64,000 bases of DNA, from NCBI GenBank assembly GCA_029582155.1, contig CM055908.1:21181406-21245405 (forward strand), in the 5' to 3' direction. Source of the stretch: Panopea generosa. Taxonomy: Eukaryota > Mollusca > Bivalvia > Adapedonta > Hiatellidae. Position 1 is the first letter of the stretch; the number at the start of each line of letters is the position of its first letter. Positions 43,301 to 58,300 of the stretch are shown here, piece by piece. The translations under genes were made by a program, and so were the position numbers. Under the pieces are notes generated by a model. That model saw nothing but the letters and a program-made list of their open reading frames with translations, did not search any database and was not told the origin of the DNA.

Positions 43301-46300
43301 TTGTACCAGAGAACCACCATATCGTACCAGATAACCACCGTATTGTACCAGAGAACCACCATTTTGTACCAGAGAACCACCTTAATGTACCAGAGAACCA
43401 CCATATCGCACCAGAGAACCACCATAATGTACCAGAGAACCACCATATTGTACCAGAGAACCACCATATTGTACCAGAGAACCACCATATTGTACCAGAA
43501 AACCACCATATTGTACCAGAGAAACCTTAGTATAAATCCAACAAATCCAACCATTAAAAAGACAAGCATGACATTTCATTTGGAGCCATACTGTGATAAT
43601 CTACCATTTAAAAACAATTGAAACTTATATGAACATTAATTCCTACCCTTATATGATGATTAAAACATTGAATAAATAAATGAATGAATGAATGTTTTAT
43701 GGCATACCAAAACATGGAACATTATCTACAACTGTGTTATTTACCATAAATAAACATGCTAGATAAACAGCCAGCCAGCCAGCAAACCAGTCTGCTAATT
43801 TTAAACTATATATAATATGAAACCATAATTTAGCTATTGCAAGCAGACTAGATTTTCATGCCCCTTGCAATGTACATCTTTTTTTTGTACGTTTGTTTCT
43901 TAAACATATTCAGATTAAATCTTTTCACTTTCAGTACTCTCAAGGATGAGGTTCAAGCTATACGTTGACTGGTTTCTTATGCAATATATTACCAAAGTCA
44001 ATAACTGAAGTCAGTTTAAAGTCTTGCTCATCTGAAAGATTGCCTTTGAATATAAAATCCAATACAAAATCTAAAGCAAACCTCCAGGTAATCAAGATTT
44101 TAGACTAGAACAGGCGCACTAATCATAATTGCAGAACACACGTTAAAGGAACCAGTCAAAATTCAAATCATTTATAACAAGTACAGCAAATGAGAGAATT
44201 GACCTCTTAATACAAGTTGGTTCTATGGTTCCTTGTCGATTGCAACTTAACCAAGCTTTGAAAACTAAAATACAATTTAATTATAGAAAGTTTGTGAAAT
44301 AAAACCACCAGAACAACATTATTAGTAAAACATTATATAATGATATAATCCCAGCATTTTTCATAAATATAATTTCAAAGAAATGCATTTGTGATTTTAC
44401 AATGAAAGAAAAACACACAAAACAGTGTTGTTGTTTTTTTAATTTAACACAGAAATTGATAGTAACACAGTGTCTAAAGTCAAAAATATTCAATATGGAT
44501 TGGATAGGTAGGCAAACAGTCCGTATATGTAGATATATATTTTGTACAATATGTAAGAAATTAAATACAGGTTTAACATTTATTAATTTTTCTACAGTAA
44601 TAAATAATATCTACTCTCTATCATAAACTTTAACATTTACTTTACTTTAAAGTTTACACATTTCTGAGGGCAAGCATGTACACACATGCAGTGCATTATC
44701 AACATTTTTTTTCCAATACCAGAGTGTATAACATATACGGACAGACACACACGAAGGGATGCATTTCAGTTCACCTTACCGTAGATCTCTGTGCCTGGAT
44801 CTGAGAACCAACTCCCTGGAGTGGAGTGCATGCAGAATAAAGTATTAAATCACAGGAATTTGGTTAAGTAGTCACTACCGGAAACTCAGCAATCACATTT
44901 CCTCAAGTAAGCCCTAAACTGTTAAATATTTTACTAGAATCTGTTTCTGTTATTCATTCTTCTTCTCTTCTTCATAACAATAGGTACATGAGGTCTGTAT
45001 GGCTTGACTGAACAGATTGTATATTACTGAACATATAGTAAAATATGTTACAACTACTTAATCCTGCAGAAGATTATTTTATATGGACATTTTTTGAGAA
45101 AATGGGAAAAACATTTTATTTATTCAAGGACAAATAACTCTGTCATAACACTCAAACTGATTGGTTCTCAAACTTGTCTGAAGTCTTATGGCTATAAATA
45201 ACATTTACAAAATGGATTAAAATAACACATCAAAAATAAAAATAAATCTATTTAATAAACAAGATTCAAGATATGTCGAAGTTTATTGAGAGTGGTTAAC
45301 GGAGGAAAATATCTTTTCTCCTAAACTCAACAACATGAATGTTTCTCAATTTTTGGTGGTAACTTCTGGTGACTAAAATGAACATCCAATATATAAAAAT
45401 GATGTGCTTACTCTAAAACAACTTCCTGGCATTACTGGAGAAAATATGGTACTGAGACTGATCAGAATTTTTGTTAAAATACAAGATTGCAAAACTCAAA
45501 CATTGAAATCAACTGCAATTTTAATTTTTTACAAACAAGATACCAGATTCCTGTGCTGAACAGTTTTTGTATCGGACTTAATTGAGACGGTGTTTTTTTT
45601 TCACTCTTGAAAATTGGACAAGAGATTCTTAATCTAACAGCTTCAATATTTGGTATATCATCCTGGATCCTTATATACTTATTTTATTCATATCAACAAT
45701 ATATAAATGCCACCAAATAGATAAAAGGAACAGTCCACATGCTTATCGGGCAGGGGACCAGTGTAGGTATATAGAGAGGTGGACAGGAAACCATTACATG
45801 TATATCATACACAACAATAAAGTGCCATAAACAACACTGCACTCGTATGAGATATTTTACAAAATTCAAACACACTTAACATCACTTCAGGTTGATCGTC
45901 ATGCCACAATAATATAACTGTATAAACATTATTTAGAGAAAAATATTCAGAAAAACCTATGTTCTATAAAAAAAACATTTTCCCCTTGTAATCTCAATTT
46001 AGATCAGCCGAGTCATTATAAATACATGTGGTATACTGCAAACTTCAAAACAAATTATGTTGATTCATTAATGAATAAAAGTTATATAAACTACCATAAA
46101 TTCATTTGTTCAGTAAAGTGAAAAATAAACTACCAGTAGAAATGTGTCAATAGGACACGGATACCACCAATATGTTGAAATACAATTATAGACATTTTCA
46201 GAAGTTATTCATTGAAAGCCAATTAAACAGAAAGATGGGTGGATGGATGGATGGATGGATGTTCTAACAAATGGGTATTCAAGTGGCTTCTATGCTGATT

Positions 46301-49300
46301 GCCCTGTATTTTAGCCACATAAAAGCATTTTTTTAGCCACAATTTTTTTTCAACTGTTTTCAACTATCCAAACAAATTACTAACCCTAAACCCTAGACAC
46401 TTAAATATTGGACAAACAGAAGTACGGATAGGGGTAACACATAACACCCCAGCACCTTTCTTTAAATGACAGGGGCATAAAAATTACCAAAGATGTGAAT
46501 CAGGGTTTTATGGGAGTTGATGGCCCATACACGGTCACAAATATACATGCAACAGTTACAAACTACTTACCACTTCTAAACAGACTTCCCAGGATGCCGT
46601 AAGACATGTCCATCTCGTGTGTCACTTGCTGTAATGTACACAATAAACATAATAACATCTACTGGGTACATGGTGCACGGATAGATGGCAAAACACTGGC
46701 CTGAACCTGAATCTGACAGTGGTCAAACCAAATGATTCCTACAGCACCAGGTGCTGGGTCTTTGAACAAGGCATTTTATCAGCCAGTATTTGTGTAATAT
46801 TAGTGTCACCCAGAGAAACATGAAGTGCAATGTATATAATTTGTAGGAATAAATACGTTAAAATAACATAATTACAAGTATGGAATTTTTAATTTATAAG
46901 ACATTCTTTCTGACCAAGTCATTTCAGTCTCTAGATTACCTCTCACAGCCAATGTTCATCCCAATTAATTTAAAAACTTTTATTTAAGAAAGTTTGCAAG
47001 TTACTTGTAGAAGAACAAAGACCCTACATAAATTTATAATGAGGTATTAATTCACAAACAAAACAGGGAGCCTGCCATATATAACCTGTACACTTGAGAC
47101 CCGTTATAACGAGGTAGCTGGAATCCATGGAATGAAACCGTGATATACACGGAACTGTGTTATAAATATCCTAAAGTGCACTGCGGTATATTATTTTGAA
47201 ATACTGTTTCCAATCGAAGTACTGTAAACAAACACATGATAATGTGTGATAAATATGACAAGACCATTGTTTGTCAGTGTAAATCAATTAAAATTGTTTA
47301 TAACACTAAGAACTTGTTATCATTTCAGTCTGAATTATCAAGGTGTAAATGATGCATAATTATTATATCACAAGCTTTTTAATGAATCTGGTTGAAAACG
47401 TTAATTTTAAATACGGGAGCCATAGAAAAAACGTGTTATAACGAGTTTCCCGTTATATCGGACCATTTTATAACAGGACCCGAGTGTAATGTGTTGTTTT
47501 CCTTTATATAGTAATATAAACTTGGTCATAAAAACAAAGTAGCCCAACTAGTGTTTGGCAACCAATAAATGGACAGTTTAAATGTAGTTGAACATAAATA
47601 ACTATCTAAAACTTATTTAGTTTAATGAACAAAACAACAGGGAATTATTTCCTTGATGGTTTACAAAATGTAATGATGTGAAAGCATATCCATGAAAATC
47701 CCGAAGATCACAATCAAATATAGGCTGAGTAACATTATATATAATTAAAATATTTCTACCAAAGAAATCTAAAAAATTAGCAGAAAGGGATTTCAACAGA
47801 ATTTTAAATGTACAAAGGAATTATTTTTAAAATAAGATGTGACCCACCTTAATTGTGGACTGTATTTTACTGATGTCAGGTCCCTTCTCACATGAACTGT
47901 CCAGATTTCTGTAAACATATTCGAATATAATTAACATTAAATGTTAAATTATAATGATAAATAAAACATATAAAGCAGGAACGGTTAAAATGACTGAAAC
48001 AGGTACAATGGCCGTAACATTCAAGACCACTTACCACTCACTGCAGTCATGGGTTGGAACCAAACTTGATCCAAAATCTTCATGTGAGAAGGATCATGAT
48101 TCTCCCAGAATCTGAGATTTCTCTCTACAATTACAAATGACAGATTCCTCCCAGAATCTGAGATTTCCCTCTACAATTACAACTGACAGATTCTCCCAGA
48201 ATCTGAGATTTCTCTCTACAATTACAACTGACAGATTCCTCCCAGAATCTGAGATTTCCCTCTACAATTACAACTGACAGATTCTCCCAGAATCTGAGAT
48301 TTCTCTCTACAATTACAACTGACAGATTCCTCCCAGAATCTGAGATTTCTCTCTACAATTACAACTGACAGATTCTCCCAGAACCTGAGATTTCCCTCTT
48401 CAATTACAACTGACAGATTCTCCCAGAATCTGAGATTTCTCTCTACAATTACAACTGACAGATTCTCCAAGAATCTGAGATTTCTCTCTACAATTACAAC
48501 TGACAGATCCCTCCTAGAATCTGAGATTTCTCTCTACAATTACAAATGACAGATTTTTCCCAGAATCTGAGATTTCCATCTACAATTACAAATGACAGAT
48601 TCTTCCCAGAATCTGAGATTTCCCTCTACAATTACAAATGACAGATTATTCCCAGAATCTGAGATTTCTCTCTATAATTACAACTGACAGATTTTTCCCA
48701 GAATCTGAGATTTCTCTCTACAATTACAACTGACAGATTTTTCCCAGAATCTGAGATTTCTCTCTACAATTACAACTGACAGATTTTTCCCAGAATCAGA
48801 GATTTCTCTCTACAATTACAACTGACAGATTTTTCCCAGAATCTGAGATTTCTCTCTACAATTACAACTGACAGATTTTTCCCAGAATCTGAGATTTCTC
48901 TCTACAATTACAACTGACAGATTTTTCCCAGAATCAGAGATTTCTTTCTACAATTACAACCCACATATTCCTCCCAGAATCTGAGATTTCTCTCTACAAT
49001 TACAACTAACAGATTTTTCCCAGAATCTGAGATTTCTCTCTACAATTACAACTGACAGATTCCTCCCAGAATCTGAGATTTCTCTCTACAATTACAACTG
49101 ACAGATTCCTCCCAGAACCTGAGATTTCTCTCTACAATTACAAATGACAGTTTCTTCCCAGAATCTGAGATTTCTCTCTACAATTATAACTGATAGATTC
49201 ATCCCAGAATTTGAGATTTCTCTCTACAATTACAAATGACAGATTCTTCCCAGAATCTGAGATTTCCCTCTTCAATTTCAACTGACAGATTCTTCCCAGA

Positions 49301-52300
49301 ATCTGAGATTTCCCTCTACAATTACAACTGACAGATTCTTCCCAGAATCTGAGATTCCTCTCTACAATTACAACTGACAGATTCTTCCTAGAATCTGAGA
49401 TTTCCCTCTACAATTACGACTGACAGATTCTTCCCAGAATCTGAGATTTCCCTCTACAATTACAAATGACAGATTCTTCCCAGAATCTGGGATTTCCCTC
49501 TAAAATTACAACTGATAGATCCAGTAAGAAGGTCAATAGGTTAGGTGCAAAACTGTCCCATGTCCCATCCTCACTCGCTGAATTTTTAATATATTTTTGA
49601 ATTGCTTCATACCTGTACATCTCTCCAATCTGGTAGTCCAAGTCCTCCAGGCTAGTGTACAACTGACCCTTCTCCGTCCACACCATCAACTCCTGTGCCA
49701 ACTCTGGAACAACCAGGAAAGTCCGCCAGCCTTTCAATTTCTTAGATTTCAAAATATCACCAAAAATGTGGTCTCCTATGTACAACACCTCCTTGTCGAC
49801 TGAGCCCATGATGCCAGAGAATACCTCCACAGATCCTGAAATATTAGAGATATTTAAAAAGAATTCTTGAAATTGCTTGGGAGAATAGATCTAAGGACCA
49901 CAACTTGGAAAGTAGCTGTCAACAGAAATAAATTAAGATGGCACATACAATAGCATTAAGTTTATAAGGTGATGTCTTTTGAAATTGTTTCACAATGCAC
50001 TTTAGAAATAGTTACCATTTTGAATTACAGACAATAACAAAAGATGTAAATGTAGCAGTGCAATATCCAGCGACGAATACGAGAAAAACTTGGTTGTGTA
50101 GTTTGACAGAACAAATGGTGGTTTTGTGTAAACTTATTTATTTTACATCGATTGAGAAACATGTTCTTAAATCATGCTTAGAGTTCCTGGTTATAACCAA
50201 TACTAAAGATATACAGATGACCTGTCTGGCTCATTATGGCAGTGGTTGGGGATCCAACCCCAAACACCTAAATCCTAGGTCTGATGCTCTACCATTAAAC
50301 AAGAATAATTGATGGAAAACAGTCTATGATGATGAATCAATCAATGGGAATAGTTTGCTAAAAGATGCTATAATCCTACAAACCAATAACAGTCCAGTGA
50401 AGAGCACCTACCTCCTGAATAAATGTGTCCAGAACGTATTTCTCCTGTGTGTGTCCCTAGTTTTAAGGCCCCAGTTTCCTGAAACATACAAGTTAGAATA
50501 TGAATAGTGCAACTTAGTTAAAACCAAATATTTATACACTTTTATGTATGCAACCTTCCTATTTCAATGAAACAAGCAAGAAGAGCAAGTTAAAGAAATA
50601 TAAACAAGATGTTGGTTCACACAGTATATTCTGAGGGTTTAAGAAATGTCCATTTGTGTGTGTTATTGTTTTTAGAGAATAAAAAACAAACTTGAGATAG
50701 ATCAACTCACAAAATTGATTCAATACTGAAAATGGGATTTCAGAAGATTGTTGGTTAGAATATTTAGCGTAATTTTTATGCCATCAAGGGCAGATTAACA
50801 GTTAACCTAACCACTCTTTCCTGGGATCCTGTACAGTTACCAGTTCTCAAGCACACCCATCTCCACAAGTAACTGATAACTTTCCCACCTGAATCAACAG
50901 GTTTGTCCAAGTAAATACAATGTAGTTTTTATATAAAATGAACTACATTTTCAGTGTATACCATTCTAAAGAGTTGCCAGAAAGCCTAGCGACTCAAATC
51001 ATACATCAAACACCTGTGATTGAATATTTACCCTATCTACTTGTCGTAGAATTGTTCCAGCACCAAAGAACAACGGTTTCCTCGCATCAACAACAACATA
51101 GTCAAAGTATGAAACCCAGTCTCGTAGTGGCTGATCCTATAAATTGAAATATTAATGTTAAATATAGTACAATTTCTTTTAACTAGTACTAATATCTCAG
51201 AAATCTTGATATAGATATCCCAATATTGAATCTCAGCAATGACTGGGATTACAGTGATATTGATCTTGTGATTTTGTTGCAGTTATCCAAAAACAAAAGG
51301 GTGCATCATCTAATGGAAGGAAATCTTTGTGTAAAGTCTTAAAGCTACAAGTACTACTTATTTAAGTATTATGTATTTAAGTATTATGTATTTCAGTATT
51401 ACATATTTAAGTATTTATGTATTTAAGTATTACATATTTCAGTATTATGTATTTAAGTATTACATATTTAAGTATTACATATTTAAGTATTATGTATTTA
51501 AGTATTATGTATCTAAGTATTACATATTTAAGTATTATGTATTTAAGTATTATGTATTTTAGTATTACATATTTAAGTATTTATGTATTTAAGTATTATG
51601 TATTTAAGTATTACATATTTAAGTATTTATGTATTTAAGTATTATGTATTTAAGTATTACATATTTAAGTATTATGTATTTAAGTATTACATATTTCAGT
51701 ATTATGTATTTAAGTATTACATATTTAAGTATTACATATTTAAGTATTATGTATTTAAGTATTATGTATCTAAGTATTACATATTTAAGTATTATGTATT
51801 TAAGTATAACATATTTAATCATTACATTTTTAAGTATTTTGTACTTTAGTATTACATATTTAAGTATTTATGTATTATGTATTTAAGTATTATGTATTCA
51901 GAAACAGAATGGTTTAATTCACATGTACATGGGATTAAAAATTTAATGCAAAATTAATTTTGATATACAAGTAATATCAAAAACCATAGTTTGTAATTGT
52001 CATATATAAGTATTGTCAATTTTTAAAATTTACACTGAAGTTAAAAATAACTCACCGTTGATGGGAAATCCATCAGGTAGTTCATAATGGTCTGAAATTA
52101 TGAAGAAATACTTTCAATTGATATGCTGCGATTCATACCTTTTGATTGGTTTAGTTCAAATCCAAATTAATATTGAACGATTGATCGAATATTTGGAGTA
52201 ATTTTTTTGTCATCGAGGGCCAACAGGCAATCAGTTACCCTAATTATCTTTCCTGAGATCCTGGAAGGCTACTAAGTATTCAAGCACACCCATCTCTGCA

Positions 52301-55300
52301 AATTCACAAACCCTGGATTAATAGTCAGACGTGCTAACGACTAAGCTAACCGGGTCTTGCTTTAATAATATTAGAACAACATAACTGAGTTTTTAATTGT
52401 ATCTTCATATTGAGGACAGAAATGGCTTCTAGCAAAGCCTGATTTTTACTCAAGAAACATATCACACATATGATTGTTCTGAGTTTGCATATATATAACT
52501 AAATGACTGATTAAAGTTTTAGTAATTTCAGTAAACCTTGATGACCATGATTCCGCAAGCTGATTGCCTCAGTATTGTCTTTTGATTAGGAAAAATTTCA
52601 TCAAATAAAAACTACTAGACACATCAGTTATGAAAATCAAGTCTGCGTATTTATAGACAATTTAAATTGAACATATCTAGGGATTGTCAATACTTAATTG
52701 ACACTAGGTTCTTGTGTGTTTTTCATCTAATATGACAGACGGGTATTAGGACAACCATCTCTAAATAGCAGACTGGTGTTCAGGTTAACCATCTCTAAAT
52801 ACTAGACTGGTGTTTAGGGAATTCATGTCTAAATGATAGAATTGGTGTTATGGTCAACCATCTCTAAATACCAGACTTGTGTTAGGTCAACCGTCTCTAA
52901 ATACCAGACTGGTGTTCAGGACAATCATCTCTAAATAGCAGACTGGTGTTCAGGTCAACCATCTCTAAAAAGCAGACTGGTGTTCAGGACAACCATCTCT
53001 AAAAAGCAGACTGGTGTTCAGGACAACCATCTTTAAATACCAGACTTGTGTTCTTCCAACTTAGATTTGGCCCTCCCACTGCAAGTAACAAAGTTACAGT
53101 GTTTAACAGAACAAATTAGATGTTTATGCTAATATAAACAATTACTAACATACAGTAGGTGGTAGACTGATGTTCTGGGGATTCATGTCAAATTGACAGA
53201 CTGGTGTTAGGTCAACCATGTTTGAATAACTGACCGATGTTTAAATTAACTATGTCTAAATCTACATACATGTGGCAGACTGATATTCATGTTAACCATG
53301 TCTAAATCACAGACTGGCATTCTGGCTAATTGTGTCTAAATGACAGTGGCATTCCTGCTAACCATGTGTACATGACAGATTGGCATTATGGCTAATTGTT
53401 TCTAAATGACAGACAGGTGATAGTGTTTATTCCAAATAGTCGAAAAAATGAACACTTACATTTGTATATACATAATCACTGTTTGTAGCTAAGAACACTT
53501 TGGAACCATGGCGACGTATTCTGAAATAGAGAATAGAACTCCAAAATATCATATAATTCAGTACATTCAATTCAATACAGATGTTGTTAACGTTCTTTAA
53601 CTGACAATATAAAACCAATACAAAAGTTAAAACAGTAAAACCCCTTAATTAAACAATTCTAATTTACAATTTTGTTGCAGACATCAGCTGATTAAATCAA
53701 TGGGGTAAGAGGCAACTCCTATTATAACGTCGCAGACATCAGCTGATTAAATCGATGAGGTAAGAGGCAACTCCTGTTATAATGTTGCAGACATCAGCTG
53801 TTTAAATCAATGAGGTAAGAGGCAACTCCTGTTATAACGTCTGCAGACATCAGCTGATTAAATTGATGAGGTAAGAGACAACTACTGTTATAATGTTGCA
53901 GACATCAGCTGTTTAAATCAATGAAGAAAGAGGCAACTCCTGTTATAACGGTCGCAGACATCAGCTGTTTAAATCAATGAGGTAAGAGGCAACTCCTATT
54001 ATAATGTCACAGACATCAACTGATTAAATCAATGAGGTAAGAGGCAACTCCTATTTTAATGTCCGCAGACATCAGCTGATTAAATCAATGAGGTAAGAGG
54101 CAACACCTGTTAAAACTGTCGCAGACATTAGCTGTTTAAATCAATGAGATAAGAGGCAACTTCTATTATAACGTTGCAGACATCAGCTGATTAAATCGAT
54201 GAGGTAAGAGGCAACATCTGTTATAACGTCCGCAGACATCAGCTGATTAAATCTATGAGGTAAGAGGCAACTCTTGTTATAATGTCCGCAGACATCAGCT
54301 GATTAAATCAATGAGGTAAGAGGCAACTCCTGTTATAACGGTCGCAGACGTCAGCTGTTTAAATTAATAAGGTAAGAGGCAACTCCTATTATAACGTCGC
54401 AGACATCAGCTGATTAAATCAATGAGGTAAGAGGCAACTCCTGTTATAACGTCCGCAGACATAAGCTGATTAAATCAATGAGATAAGAGGCAACTCCTGT
54501 TATAACGGTCGCAGACATCAGCTGTTTAAATCAATAAGGTAAGAGGCAACTCCTATTATAACGTCGCAGACATAAGCTGATTAAATCAATGAGGTAAGAG
54601 GCAACTCCTGTTATAACGGTCGCAGACGTCAGCTGTTTAAATCAATAAGGTAAGAGGCAACTCCTATTATAACGTCGCAGACATAAGCTGATTAAATCAA
54701 TGAGGTAAGAGACAACTCCTGATAGAACGTCGCAGACATCAGCTGATTAAATCAATGAGGTAAGAGGCAATTCCTGTTATAACGTCCGCAGACATCAGCT
54801 GATTAAATCAATGAGGTTAAAGGCAACTCCTGTTATAACAGCCGGAGACATCAACTGATTAAATCAATGATGTAAGAGGCAACTCCTGTTATAACAGCCA
54901 CAGACATCAGCTGATTAAATCAGTGAGGTAAGAGGCAACTCCTGTTATAAAGGCCGCAGACATCAGCTGATTAAATCAATGAGGTAAGAGGCAACACCTG
55001 TTATAATGTCTCAGACATCAGCTGATTAAATCAATGAGGTAAGAGGCAACTCCTGTTATAATGTCTCAGACATCAGCTGATTAAATCAGTGAGGTAAGAG
55101 GCAACTCCGGTTATAACATCGCACAAATCAGCTGATTTAGAAGCAAATCATGTGATTTCTCTTATGTGGCTGCTCCAGCCTGGTCTAAGTATATATAAGT
55201 AATAAGTATGATTAAAGTCATTCAGACAAAGTGAATTACCCACCTGTCCAGTAATATCGGCAATCTTGAGTCTTTGATAACATATTTCTCTACGTTCTTC

Positions 55301-58300
55301 ATCGTCTCACATTTCAATGGACCCTAAAATAAGCATACAGTTAATGGCAAGGTTTGCTATGAAGTATCACACCTACCATAATATTAATGAGATTGGTTTT
55401 ATACTATACCTTAAACAAGAAGTAATTTTACATATTTCTATATTCATAATTATTCTATACCTGTAAGCAGGCCTTCTAAAATTGCCGTTTTTTCAGTTTT
55501 TGGACCGATTTCTAAAGTTCAAAACCGGTTTTCGTTTCAAAGTTTAATAAAAAAAATCGGTCCAGATATTTTCAAAGTTTAATAAAAATCGGTCAAGATA
55601 TTTTCTACCTCATAAATTGCACTTACCATGCCATACTGACCTGTGAAATACGCCTTGCAGCAATATCATTTGACCCAATAATCTGACTGTTTAGTCACCT
55701 ACTGTGCGAAATGATGTAAATTTTGACTTAACCATTAACGATATTAGGGGGAGTTTATCGGAAGAGTCTATCGCTATGTAGCACGCCTTTGATGTGTGAT
55801 CAGCAACCCATAGCGTTCTGTCGGTTCATCAAAAGATTGTTTTGCCTCCGTAATTTCTTTGGTATACCCGTAGCCAAAGCTGGGACGGTCGGACCGAATA
55901 TTGTTTGCGTCATTAAAATATTTTATAAAACATGCAGTGTTACTTGTTTGTTTCATTTTTTTTAAAAAAATAACTTTAATTATATATACAAGCTGGTTTT
56001 GGTAATTGTACATAGTGGCTACTACAGCAAAATGCATATCAAAAATAAAAAAGTTGAATGAACCGTTACATTGGTTTCCACAGTGATTATTTCACGCAGC
56101 TTCCGGTACTTACGACACTTCCGGTTCGATCGAGCATTTTTAATATAATAAAAATTATTCAGTAAAGCAGGAACATAATGTCAGTCATTAAAATGTACAC
56201 ATTGTTATAAAGTATGTTATAATTAATACACAAATAAACTTGAAATAGTTCCCTATTAATGAATAAATGGAGAAAATACATGGTGCAGCTGACATGGTGG
56301 GTGGGGTATGCATATATGTAAATGCATATAGTGATTTTTTTTAAAATAAGTGCGATTCTTACGGTAGTATAAAACCTGGACCGATTTGCATTTTGGAACT
56401 TTAGAAGGCCTGCCTGTAAGTGTAGAACCAATCACCTACTCCAGATGTTACCACATGACTGTACAATATGTAGAAGTTTATTGGATTCAATAAAATATTT
56501 CATATTGTACACTTTAAATTCAAGATGGTGATTAAAATAAAACAAAACAAATTTAGTAGAAATTTCAACAACAAAAAACAAACAACAGATAAAATATTCT
56601 GCATGATCATTGAGATGTTGAAATAATCTAAATAGCTGTCACTGCAACTTCCTTCATCTGCCACTTTGTTATTTAAAATGATCTTAATTTTTCTTTACCC
56701 TTTGAGTGAATTCATTCAGATTGAGAATATGGAAATGTATTGTACTTGTACGTATTGTTTACAAACTTTACAAATTATATATATATATATCAAATTTAAA
56801 CATACACAAATACGATCAATTACAAAGAAAAGTCCAAGACTTCTTATTGACTATTGATTTTTTGTTTATATAATACTCTGACAGAGATCTATATAATAAC
56901 TGTCTGATCTGCAGTTCTGAGATACCATTTTTTTTAAAAAAGACGTTTTTAAATAAAGATGTTTATAATATAAATGACACACCTCCCAATAAGTCCTTAT
57001 AAGTGTTCACCAGTAGAGCTTAGATTTTAAGAAATATTTCTTTCCTTGATGCTATAATTTGTTTAGTTTTATAATAATGTATAAAAATGTGTTTTGGCCA
57101 TATTTTTAAGTACATATATTTTATATGACCAAAGGAAATATACCGCTAATCACTGGTATAAGCTTACATTTTAGAGTCACAATAAACAAGATTTGTAAAT
57201 ACTTACATTTTTCGCATGGACATTATCTGTAGCAGCAAGCACATCCTGGTATATAGACGAGTATGTCATAGTGAGATCCCCACATTGCACACCCGTAGGT
57301 TTCCTGTAAGAAGTGTTATAGTTCATTTTTAACAGGTTTTAAGTACATGCATCATAAAATTTTTACCAAAAAATGACAGAGATCAAAATGACAAATGAAG
57401 GTGTTGTTGTGATGACAATTTTTTTTTTTTTTTTGAATGGGGTTTAACGCCATTTTCAACACATTTCAGGTTATATATGGCATATCCAGTTTTACTGGTG
57501 GAGGAAGACCTCAGACTGAGTCAGACTGAGTAGAACCACCGTCCTTCCGCAAGTAACTGGAAACTTTCTCACATAAAGTTTTTGGAGCGAGCGGGACTCG
57601 AACCTACGACCATAGCGGTGAGAGGTAAATGATTTTGAGACGGCGCCTTAGACCACTCGGCCACGGAGGACCCCCTTGTGATGACAAGACTGGGTGACAC
57701 AGATTTTGACAAATCATGGGTGACAACTCTGGCAGAAATTATCAAATTTAGCCAGTTTAAAAAGGAACCAAACTCTTATGGTCACAAATCTACAGTGTTT
57801 AAGTGAGTTGCTCACCTGGTTCTCAGTTCTCATTTTTTACTTCAAATGCCCAAGGCTATGTAGAAGTTTGCATAGATTTGTGCTATATATAAACTGTATA
57901 ACATTTTTAGATTCAGAGAAGAAGACATATGAAGGTTTCCTATATAACCCTATGTAAATAATGAATTTAAACTCTGAAGCAGAGCCAGATATGACCCTGA
58001 GGGTCATGATTTAAACAAAATTTGGTAGGAGACCAATAACTAAGCAACATGCAAGACATTTTTTTTGTTTTCTGTTTGATACCTTGGGCATGGGCCAAAT
58101 ATGATCCCAGTGTCATGACCTGAACAAAAACTTGGTAAACAACATTGGCCTAATTACATATAAAATATCTAAACTCTACCATTTGTAGCCTTAGAGGTTA
58201 AGATGTTTGTGTCAAAGGTTAAATTCAGACAACAGACAGATGGATGATGAATACAAGTGATCATAAAAGTAAACTGTAATACTGTCAAACCTGTGTAAGC

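Noticed and set aside
43126..43621. Histidine-rich 'HHIVPENHH' frame and its overlapping partners
   Set aside because: Pure translation of a 21-bp repeat on both strands, inside an NT5C2 intron.
48222..48470. Minus-strand 82-codon frame adjacent to an NT5C2 exon
   Set aside because: Lies wholly in the 46-bp intronic array. The similar C-terminal extension of the frame at 49414 is intron read-through past a good donor.
51371..51886. Hydrophobic repeat frames (YLSIMYLSI) that could suggest membrane segments
   Set aside because: Product of the 15-bp AT-rich array; no coding signature.
55774..56037. 87-codon frame within the hAT-like element as a transposase remnant
   Set aside because: No hAT dimerisation or catalytic motif is visible; the element seems nonautonomous.
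57580..57672. Functional tRNA-Leu or tRNA-Ser gene on the minus strand
   Set aside because: The A and B boxes are good but the sequence runs into a SINE body shared with 8578, 11279 and 34930; arms do not close into a full cloverleaf by eye.
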